From assembly GCA_937951455.1 (NCBI GenBank), contig CALFBU010000248.1, positions 1 to 13,172 on the forward strand: a stretch of 13,172 nt of DNA, given 5' to 3'. The notes below the pieces were generated by a model. The model was not told the DNA's origin. It made no database searches and worked only from the letters and a program-made list of their open reading frames with translations. Both the position numbers and the translations under genes were made by a program. Positions 7,821 through 13,172 of this stretch are shown here, in pieces (the first letter of the stretch is position 1; each line of letters opens with the position of its first letter). The DNA is from an uncultured Rhizobiaceae group bacterium (GTDB lineage Bacteria; Pseudomonadota; Alphaproteobacteria; Rhizobiales; Rhizobiaceae).

Positions 7821-7851
7821 AATCATATGATTTGCGTTATTGAGCATATGA
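7821..7851. promoter_or_regulatory. Candidate tandem operator: palindrome plus repeated CATATGA core
   Basis: AATCATATGATT (7821–7832) is a perfect 12-bp palindrome. Its core CATATGA (7824–7830) recurs at 7845–7851, exactly 21 bp on, or two helical turns. Both lie midway in the divergent spacer between the symporter operon and the response regulator gene. They overlap the candidate -35 box and the spacer of the regulator promoter. This would suit binding by a dimeric regulator such as the LuxR-type protein encoded here, but the binding protein is unproven and AT-rich short repeats can arise by chance. Confidence 0.4.
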
Positions 7852-7859
7852 CATATTAT
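7832..7859 (+). promoter_or_regulatory. Candidate promoter of the response regulator gene
   Basis: TTGCGT (7832–7837) and TATTAT (7854–7859) are separated by 16 nt and would give a transcript with a leader of about 50 nt. The second CATATGA copy lies inside the spacer and the palindrome touches the -35 box, so a protein bound there could block or alter transcription. This is a reading by eye only. Confidence 0.35.
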
Positions 7860-7903
7860 TAGGCTCTGAAGCCAATTTGCTTCAAAGTCTGAGTTTGTGT
7901 TTT

Positions 7904-7909
7904 GGAGGG
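7904..7909 (+). promoter_or_regulatory. Strong ribosome binding site that decides the TTG start
   Basis: GGAGGG is a near-perfect Shine-Dalgarno sequence placed 7 nt before the TTG at 7917. It overlaps the alternative upstream TTG at 7902, which has no such site. It therefore fixes the response regulator start at 7917. Confidence 0.75.
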
Positions 7910-7916
7910 CACTACT

Positions 7917-8576
7917 TTGATACCAGTTGTAATTATAGCGGATGATCACCCGCTTTTTCGTGATGCAATCAAGCAAGCCATAGAAGGCATGATGCCAAAT
8001 TGCAGTTTTCGCCTTGCAGGTGACCTGGATGATTTGCGCCAACAATTACGCGAAACAGAAGCTGTAGAACTGGTGCTTTTGGATTTGAGCATGCCGGGTA
8101 CAACAGGCTTCTCAGGGCTTCTATCCATTCGTTCGGAATTCCAGGACATTCCGGTGATCGTGGTTTCGGCAACGGAAGACTCCGTCACAATTCGCAAATG
8201 TATTGAGCTTGGCGCTTCCGGGTTCATTCCAAAATCATCAGGCGTTGAATATATCGTTGAAGGCATAACGTCAGTTCAGCGTGGCGAGGTTTGGACGCCG
8301 CCTAATATTGATATTGATGCCGACATGGATGATGCTTCAAGTGATTTGCTAACAAAAATCCAGTCTCTGACACCACAGCAAACGCGTGTTTTGTCGATGC
8401 TTGCTGAAGGCCTTTTAAACAAACAAATTGCCTATGAGTTAAGCGTATCAGAAGCGACCGTTAAGGCGCATGTATCGGCAGTGCTTTTAAAACTTAACGT
8501 GGATAGCAGAACACAGGCTGTGATTATGATGAACAAGATCGCGGTCAATCAACCCGCCATACAAACAGGCGCTTAA
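7917..8576 (+). CDS. LuxR/NarL-family response regulator, CrbR-like
   Basis: This 219-residue two-domain regulator has an N-terminal receiver with acidic residues Asp9 and Asp10, phospho-acceptor Asp56 (in VLLDLSMPG), Ser84 at the switch position and Lys106. It is followed by a LuxR-type helix-turn-helix at about 152–194 (LTPQQTRVL, then NKQIAYELSVSEATVKAHV). The receiver accepts phosphate from a kinase, and the helix-turn-helix binds DNA as a dimer. I start at the TTG at 7917 because GGAGGG sits 7 nt upstream; the longer form from 7902 would place its start codon inside that site. It is transcribed away from the symporter operon and towards the kinase gene, with 11 bp between the two stops. 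The context fits CrbR, the regulator that turns on acetyl-CoA synthetase and symporter genes in other proteobacteria. The target genes here are inferred. Confidence 0.92.
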   Translation: MIPVVIIADDHPLFRDAIKQAIEGMMPNCSFRLAGDLDDLRQQLRETEAVELVLLDLSMPGTTGFSGLLSIRSEFQDIPVIVVSATEDSVTIRKCIELGASGFIPKSSGVEYIVEGITSVQRGEVWTPPNIDIDADMDDASSDLLTKIQSLTPQQTRVLSMLAEGLLNKQIAYELSVSEATVKAHVSAVLLKLNVDSRTQAVIMMNKIAVNQPAIQTGA

Positions 8577-8587
8577 AATAGTAAGTA

Positions 8588-11500
8588 TTATTCAGCTGCT
8601 ATAGGGCGACGTTTGTTTTGAGAAACAAGTGCCCGCAGAGCCGCGGGCCTTACAGGTTTGTTCAATATGGTGAGCCCTGCGTTTTCTGCCAAAAGTTTCA
8701 CTTCTTCGCTTCTGTCAGCTGTTATCAATATTCCTGGGATGGGCTTATCCAAATTTGATATCAAGGTGTTATACACTTCAATGCCGGTTGTCGTATCAAG
8801 ATGATAATCTGCCAAAATAAGATCGGGCACTCCAAACCCACCGTTCAAATATGAATTCGTTTCGTCGAAATTCTGCGCCGTTGCTACCTGACATCCCCAC
8901 TCTTCGAGCAATGCAGCCATGCCCTCCAATATGGCAGGTTCGTTATCAATGCATAAAACAGCAGTGCCCGTTAGCTGACCAAGTTTTCTTTTCTTCAACT
9001 TTTTTGCAGGTTTTTGAGAAATGTTTTTTTCAACAACGCGCTCAAGTTGAACTCTAAAATGCGTTCCCTTGTTGAGGGTTGAATTCAGTTCAACACTTAA
9101 GCCCAAGAGTGTTGCAATTCGCTCCACGATGGATAGGCCAAGCCCAAGCCCAGGAACTTGACCAGGCATGTTGTTGAGGCGGTTGAACTCTCCAAATATG
9201 TGTTCTTTCTCTTTCTCTGGAATTCCGATGCCAGTATCATAGACTTCCAAAGAAACCGAACCTTTGGAGGTTCTACTGCCAACCAGCACCTTGCCTGTTT
9301 GAGTAAATTTTAGGGCGTTCGAAATCAGGTTTTGGAGAAGCCTTCTAAGTAATGCGCGATCGGAATTAACCCATTTGGAAGAGTGCACGAACTTCAATAC
9401 AAGCCCTTGCGATTTGGCGATTGGGTCAAACTCGATTTCCAATTGTTTGGTTATCTCGTGCAAAGGAAAACGATTGATATTGATTTCAGGATTTGCAGTA
9501 TCCAAGCGAGATATCGCCAAGATTGATCCCAGGATTTCCTCAACAGACCCAAGTGATTTGCCTACATTATCTGCCAGTTCAGCATCCTTGCTCGTATTAA
9601 CGCGTTCCATCAAGGTTGCAGAATATAATCTGGCAGCATTTAGCGGTTGAAGAATGTCATGACCTGCTGCGGCAAGGAAACGTGTTTTACTGGCGTTCGC
9701 CTGATCTGCGAAAAGCTTGGCCTGCTCCAACTCCCGCGTTCTAGCTTCAACGCGACCTTCCAACGTCTCATTTGCTTCTTTTAAGGCCTCGGCTGCTTTT
9801 ACCCGCTCGGTAATATTATTCCAAGTTACAACAATACCCCCTTCAGGCATCGGGTTCGTACTGATTTCAAGAACTTCGCCAGAGTTAGGCAATTCAAGGT
9901 GCCATGACTTAGATAGACTAATCAGCTTCTGCCCAAGCCCTTGTCCATCCTTGTCATATTTATCAAGCTGATTATGGTAGGCAATTTCACGCGCTACTTC
10001 TGATAATGGCAGCCCTGCCTGCCCAACCCTTGCTGGTAGATTAAGGATGGTTCGAAATTTCGTGTTCCAGGATGCCAGTCTGAAATCACCATCAAAAACG
10101 GTAATGCCCTGCTCAAGTTGATCAAATGCCGTTTGCAAAACATCGCGGTTAAATTGCAAGGCTTTTGATGCTTCATCGAGGAGATCAAGTTCGGCACTGT
10201 TCTTCTCATTGGAACGTTTCAGCAAAAGCGTATGCACCAGTCGGGATGATGACGCACCAATCGCACTGGCCAATAGCTGTTCTGAATATCTTAAGATATC
10301 ATTATCGACCAGGCCACTTTGTTGCGGTTCCAAACCATTTGTTTTCCAATAGGTTTCAAAAGATCGCTCTGTTCTTTTTTTGCCAATATAACGCGCCACT
10401 GTATCGTGTAACTGGCTAATTTTAACGTTGGATTTTTCCACATTGGTGTAGCGGGTAACGGGTGCCTGATAAGCAACAAACAGCGATGCCTGCATGCGTT
10501 CTTGCGGGTCCGCTTCACGGCTGTATGACCCGATGACAAATGCGATGGTATTAAAAAACAAGCTCCATACAACGCCATTTGCGATTGGGCTAAGTGATGT
10601 TCCAAAAAGCGCTTCTGGTTTTAAAAATGAAAGTCCAAATAATCCTTCCAAAACAAAAGAATTGTCAGGCGACAAAAGTGTCGGGAGGAGCAGGCAATAT
10701 CCCCAAACAAAGAAGCCTGTAATCATGCCAAACATCGCACCGCGTGCATTTGCAACACGCCAGAACAACCCGCCAAAGAAGGCTGGTGCCAACTGAGCAA
10801 TCGCTGCAAAGGATACGAGTCCAATAGAGGCAAGCGCGGCCGAATTATCCGCGACTTTGTAATAGACATAGGCCATTAACAAGACAGCAAAAATAGCTGT
10901 ACGACGAATATTAAGAATGTTGCCTTCCATATTTTCAGGCTCATAATGTCCGCGTCTTGCCCGCGAACGAAGAATGAGCGGCAAGGCGAGATCATTTGAA
11001 ATCATGATGGCAAGGGCTACCGAGGCAACAATAACCATTGCCGTACCTGCAGATAAGCCGCCAATAAAGACAAGCAAACCAAGCACGCGTTGCTCTTCAA
11101 GCAGCGGTAATAAAAGGACATAATCATCAGCGTTTGCTGCAACGCCGAAACGGATCGTTCCAGCTACTGCAATCGGAATAACAAAAAGATTAATCGCAAC
11201 AAGATAAAGCGGGAATAGCCACCGCGCTCTTTCAAGCTCTTTGATGGAGTTGTTCTCAACCACGGCGACATGAAACTGTCTTGGCAGCAGTAAAAATACA
11301 CTTAAGCTCAGAAACGTAAGGATTAGAAAATTACTGGCATCAAAGCCTTGATCGATAATTTTGCGTATGTTGTTATTTTCAACGCCTTGCGAAAACAAGT
11401 CCTTTACGCCATCAAACATGAACCACGTCACGAAAACGCCAATGCATAAAAAGGCGATGAGCTTGATGACGGATTCCATGGCTATCGCAAGCATTAAACC

Positions 11501-12073
11501 ATGCTGGTGTTCTGTCGCATCTGCGTGACGGGTGCCAAAAAGAATGGCGAATAAAACGAGAGCCAATGCGACAAAAATTGAAATGTCACCAAAGGGCGCT
11601 GCACCCGACGGAAACCCATTATCAAAACTTACCAATAATGTATCAACAGAGCCGGAAATGGCTTTTAGCTGTAACGCAATGTAAGGCACTGTGCCGATCA
11701 CAGCAATGATAGCAGCAACAGCAGCAACCTTGATGTTCTTACCGTACCGAGAACCCAGGAAGTCAGCGACTGAAGTTATGCGTTCTTCTTTCGATAATTT
11801 GATAATCCGTCGCATCAGTGGAAAGCCAAGTGTAACCACCAGTATAGGCCCTACATAAATTGCTAGAAAATTTACGCCGCTTGTTGCCGCCAAGCCGACT
11901 GATCCAAAGAACGTCCAGGTGGTGCAATAAATCGCGAGGCTGAAGGCATATATATTGGGGCGACTGCGTTCATTACCATAACCAGCCAGTTTGCGATCGC
12001 CATAACTGGCAACGACAAATAAAAGTAGCACGTAAATTACTGCTACAATCAATGTGATCCATGGGTGGATCAT
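8588..12073 (-). CDS. Hybrid sensor histidine kinase with N-terminal SSS transporter domain, CrbS-like
   Basis: This 1161-residue fusion has, in order, an SSS/SLC5 transporter domain of about 13 helices (1–520, with FGTRHADATEHQHG at 179–192 and LPRQFHVAVVEN at 263–274) and a STAC linker domain (about 555–620, RYIGKKRTER and SEQLLASAIGASSSR). Next come a PAS domain (about 645–755), a coiled coil (755–795) and HisKA with His805 (AGHDILQPL). HATPase follows (N-box Asn915/Asn919, DTGIG at 946–950, GLGLGL at 975–980), then a C-terminal REC domain (Asp1043, Asp1089, Thr1118, Lys1139). The transporter half is thought to sense or carry a carboxylate and control autophosphorylation. The layout matches CrbS/CbrA-type kinases. 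The start ATG has GAGGGG 7 nt upstream. All key catalytic residues are present, so it should be active. The adjacent regulator is the likely partner, with the REC domain as an extra phosphate station. Confidence 0.95.
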   Translation of the reverse strand: MIHPWITLIVAVIYVLLLFVVASYGDRKLAGYGNERSRPNIYAFSLAIYCTTWTFFGSVGLAATSGVNFLAIYVGPILVVTLGFPLMRRIIKLSKEERITSVADFLGSRYGKNIKVAAVAAIIAVIGTVPYIALQLKAISGSVDTLLVSFDNGFPSGAAPFGDISIFVALALVLFAILFGTRHADATEHQHGLMLAIAMESVIKLIAFLCIGVFVTWFMFDGVKDLFSQGVENNNIRKIIDQGFDASNFLILTFLSLSVFLLLPRQFHVAVVENNSIKELERARWLFPLYLVAINLFVIPIAVAGTIRFGVAANADDYVLLLPLLEEQRVLGLLVFIGGLSAGTAMVIVASVALAIMISNDLALPLILRSRARRGHYEPENMEGNILNIRRTAIFAVLLMAYVYYKVADNSAALASIGLVSFAAIAQLAPAFFGGLFWRVANARGAMFGMITGFFVWGYCLLLPTLLSPDNSFVLEGLFGLSFLKPEALFGTSLSPIANGVVWSLFFNTIAFVIGSYSREADPQERMQASLFVAYQAPVTRYTNVEKSNVKISQLHDTVARYIGKKRTERSFETYWKTNGLEPQQSGLVDNDILRYSEQLLASAIGASSSRLVHTLLLKRSNEKNSAELDLLDEASKALQFNRDVLQTAFDQLEQGITVFDGDFRLASWNTKFRTILNLPARVGQAGLPLSEVAREIAYHNQLDKYDKDGQGLGQKLISLSKSWHLELPNSGEVLEISTNPMPEGGIVVTWNNITERVKAAEALKEANETLEGRVEARTRELEQAKLFADQANASKTRFLAAAGHDILQPLNAARLYSATLMERVNTSKDAELADNVGKSLGSVEEILGSILAISRLDTANPEININRFPLHEITKQLEIEFDPIAKSQGLVLKFVHSSKWVNSDRALLRRLLQNLISNALKFTQTGKVLVGSRTSKGSVSLEVYDTGIGIPEKEKEHIFGEFNRLNNMPGQVPGLGLGLSIVERIATLLGLSVELNSTLNKGTHFRVQLERVVEKNISQKPAKKLKKRKLGQLTGTAVLCIDNEPAILEGMAALLEEWGCQVATAQNFDETNSYLNGGFGVPDLILADYHLDTTTGIEVYNTLISNLDKPIPGILITADRSEEVKLLAENAGLTILNKPVRPAALRALVSQNKRRPIAAE

Positions 12074-12113
12074 ATTCGTTTCCCCTCAAAGACGGTCTTA
12101 TTATTCCCCTGAT

Positions 12114-12143
12114 ATCCTAGCTTAAAACTGCCATTAACCGCAA
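12114..12143 (-). promoter_or_regulatory. Candidate promoter of the sensor kinase gene
   Basis: Read on the minus strand, TTGCGG (12143–12138) and TAGGAT (12119–12114) are separated by 18 nt. An 11-nt dyad AAGACGGTCTT (12089–12099) lies in the resulting leader just upstream of the GAGGGG ribosome site (12081–12086). These are by-eye calls. Confidence 0.28.
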
Positions 12144-12300
12144 TCTATTGAATTTTTTCCAGTTTGAGCAATTTAATCAACAAATTTATTGAAAAATGAG
12201 ACCTTAAAACGCTATTTTTCTCATTTTGCACTTAACTTCATGGTTAAAATTGCGTAAGTAACGCTACGGCATCTAGTTCTGGATGTGTTTAATATTTCTA

Positions 12301-12306
12301 GAGGGG
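12301..12306 (+). promoter_or_regulatory. Ribosome binding site fixing the mscL start
   Basis: GAGGGG lies 9 nt before the ATG at 12316. The upstream in-frame ATG at 12283 has no such site and would add 11 residues not seen in MscL proteins, so the later start is preferred. Confidence 0.7.
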
Positions 12307-12315
12307 AATACTCAA

Positions 12316-12723
12316 ATGATGAATGAATTTAAAGACTTTATTATGAAGGGCAATGTCATGGACTTGGCCGTTGGTGTGATCATCGCTGGCGCATTTGCAC
12401 TTATCACAGCGTCACTTGTTGGCGACATTATTATGCCAATCGTTGGCTGGATTTTTGGTGGACTGGATTTCTCAAACTACTTCATTCCACTAGGAGAAGG
12501 CGTTACAGCAACTTCGCTTGAAGAAGCCAAGGAGCAGGGTGCAGTTCTTGCATATGGTTCTTTCATCACAACAATTATTAACTTCGTGATCATCGGCTTC
12601 ATCATTTTCATGATGGTTCGCTTTGTGAAAAATCTTGAAGAGAAAAAAGAAGAAGAAGCACCTGCTGCTCCGCCAGCTGAAGAAGTTCTTCTTACAGAAA
12701 TTCGCGATCTTTTGAGAAAATAA
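12316..12723 (+). CDS. mscL: Large-conductance mechanosensitive channel
   Basis: This 135-residue inner-membrane channel opens under membrane tension to release solutes during hypo-osmotic shock. It has the N-terminal amphipathic segment [20 protein letters not shown] and the pore-lining first helix (about [26 protein letters not shown]). A periplasmic loop follows, then the second helix (about [22 protein letters not shown]) and a cytoplasmic helix after the [16 protein letters not shown] linker, ending [11 protein letters not shown]. Length and order are normal for the family. It is transcribed alone: a 242-bp divergent spacer precedes it and an intrinsic terminator follows. TTGCGT at 12250–12255 in the leader is not followed by a good -10, so no promoter is called. 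Confidence 0.97.
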   Translation: MMNEFKDFIMKGNVMDLAVGVIIAGAFALITASLVGDIIMPIVGWIFGGLDFSNYFIPLGEGVTATSLEEAKEQGAVLAYGSFITTIINFVIIGFIIFMMVRFVKNLEEKKEEEAPAAPPAEEVLLTEIRDLLRK

Positions 12724-12746
12724 TCAATACAAATTGTGAATTCGAG

Positions 12747-12777
12747 AACCCTGGACGTTTACGTCCAGGGTTTTTTT
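12747..12777 (+). terminator. Rho-independent terminator after mscL
   Basis: An 11-bp perfect stem (12747–12757 with 12762–12772, core CCCTGGACG/CGTCCAGGG) closes a TTTA loop and runs into seven T residues (12771–12777). It starts 23 nt after the mscL stop and should end that transcript. The stem also has a few A residues on its 5' side, so it may act weakly in reverse. Confidence 0.93.
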
Positions 12778-12784
12778 ATGCGCT

Positions 12785-12796
12785 GGTTTTAAAACC
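12785..12796. repeat. 12-bp perfect palindrome
   Basis: GGTTTTAAAACC reads the same on both strands. It lies just after the mscL terminator and about 90 bp upstream of the secretion gene. Without a T-run it does not look like a second terminator, so it could be a protein-binding site or chance. Confidence 0.35.
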
Positions 12797-12810
12797 GTAA
12801 TTTAGAGTTA

Positions 12811-12829
12811 AGTATTTATCGATAATACT
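12811..12829. promoter_or_regulatory. Dyad with GATAAT-like box upstream of the type I secretion gene
   Basis: AGTATTTATCGATAATACT folds back on itself around TATCGATA, with AGTAT/ATACT flanks and one unpaired T. It contains GATAAT (12821–12826), which resembles a -10 box, but no convincing -35 lies at the proper distance. It could be an operator over the promoter of the downstream gene, which starts 57 bp later. Confidence 0.3.
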
Positions 12830-12885
12830 GATTCGTAATTTGCAGGGGTTGGTTCTCAAAAAGTAGCGGGTAAAAGGAATACGGA

Positions 12886-13172
12886 ATGGAAAATCTCGTA
12901 AAGGCAACACGCGGGTTCAAGGGCACACTGCTGATCATTGCCTTCTTTTCATTCTTTGCAAACTTGTTGCAGCTCACAATCCCGCTTTACATGCTTCAGA
13001 TTTATGACCGTGTCCTGCCATCCCAATCAAGCAATACCCTTATCTTTCTTTCCATACTGGCAGCTTTCGCCCTGATTATACTTGGTCTAACGGAAATGGT
13101 GCGCCAAATCCTTGCTACCCGTGCAGCAGCAAGGCTGGATTCTGTTCTTGCCAATGATGTCATGGAGCGTGT
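12886..13172 (+). CDS. Type I secretion system permease/ATPase (PrtD-type), N-terminal part, cut by window edge
   Basis: Ninety-five residues are visible before the right edge. The sequence FFSFFANLLQLTIPLYMLQI (20–39) followed by YDRVLPSQSSNTL (40–52) is the hallmark first-helix and loop region of PrtD/AprD-type ABC transporters. A second hydrophobic segment follows at about 52–68, then MVRQILATRAAARLD, the start of a cytoplasmic loop. In this family the inner-membrane protein joins a membrane-fusion protein and an outer-membrane channel to export proteins directly to the outside. The ATPase half, the partners and the substrate lie beyond the window. AAGGA at 12874–12878 is 7 nt before the ATG, supporting this start. 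It begins a new transcription unit after the mscL terminator. Confidence 0.9.
   Translation, partial: MENLVKATRGFKGTLLIIAFFSFFANLLQLTIPLYMLQIYDRVLPSQSSNTLIFLSILAAFALIILGLTEMVRQILATRAAARLDSVLANDVMER

Noticed and set aside
8631..8648. GC-rich inverted repeat GCCCGC/GCGGGC near the end of the kinase gene
   Set aside because: It lies within the REC-domain coding sequence and has no T-run, so it is not supported as a terminator for the convergent genes.
12095..12102. Octamer GTCTTATT shared between the kinase leader and the symporter leader (7785–7792)
   Set aside because: With spacers of about 160 and 240 bp, a shared 8-mer is expected roughly half the time by chance.
12122..12247. TTAA pairs at 12122/12134 and 12232/12244 resembling CtrA boxes
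   Set aside because: Both have an 8-nt gap instead of the 7 nt of the TTAA-N7-TTAA consensus, so they were not called as CtrA sites.
12252..12264. Imperfect dyad GCGTAAGTAACGC in the mscL leader
   Set aside because: Only the four outer base pairs match well, it is too short and is not linked to a clear promoter.
12283..12315. Upstream ATG for mscL
   Set aside because: It adds 11 residues outside the normal MscL N-terminus, and the GAGGGG site points to the ATG at 12316.

Overview
The window looks like chromosomal DNA of an alphaproteobacterium, most likely a Hyphomicrobiales (Rhizobiales) member of modest GC content. The clues are family-level: a ligase-associated DEXH-box helicase, a DUF6460-like small membrane protein, a DUF952–pyrD–arsC-like run, a PrtD-type type I secretion ABC transporter, and a CrbS/CrbR-like two-component system beside its symporter. 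The order is inferred from recognised protein families, not from a database search. No rRNA, tRNA, CRISPR array, insertion sequence or phage gene was seen.

Left part (1–2896). A truncated minus-strand helicase diverges from a plus-strand run: a periplasmic RNase T2, a small two-helix membrane protein and a DinF-type MATE exporter. The last two overlap by an ATGA.

Middle part (2893–7756, minus strand). A tightly packed array is read from right to left: a DUF4212-like small symporter subunit, a sodium:solute symporter (SSS), an HSL-type alpha/beta hydrolase, a DUF952 protein, quinone-dependent dihydroorotate dehydrogenase (PyrD) and an ArsC/YfgD-like reductase. Gaps are 12 bp or less, or the genes overlap. 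The array ends by colliding with the MATE gene in a 4-bp convergent overlap.

Regulatory part (7757–12073). A LuxR/NarL-type response regulator diverges from the symporter operon across about 160 bp that holds a 12-bp palindrome and a second copy of its core 21 bp away. Facing it is an 1161-residue hybrid sensor kinase whose N-terminal half is itself an SSS-family transporter domain, followed by STAC, PAS, HisKA, HATPase and REC domains. This matches the CrbS/CrbR systems that control acetate or short-chain carboxylate use. The reading proposed here is a sense–regulate–import module, possibly joined by an esterase that releases the acid.

Right part (12074–13172). A 242-bp divergent spacer is followed by mscL, a strong intrinsic terminator, a spacer with two dyads, and the start of a type I secretion ABC transporter that runs off the window.

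Overall this is mostly ordinary chromosomal gene content. The symporter, hydrolase and two-component locus is the most interesting part, but its core architecture is related to a known system rather than wholly new.
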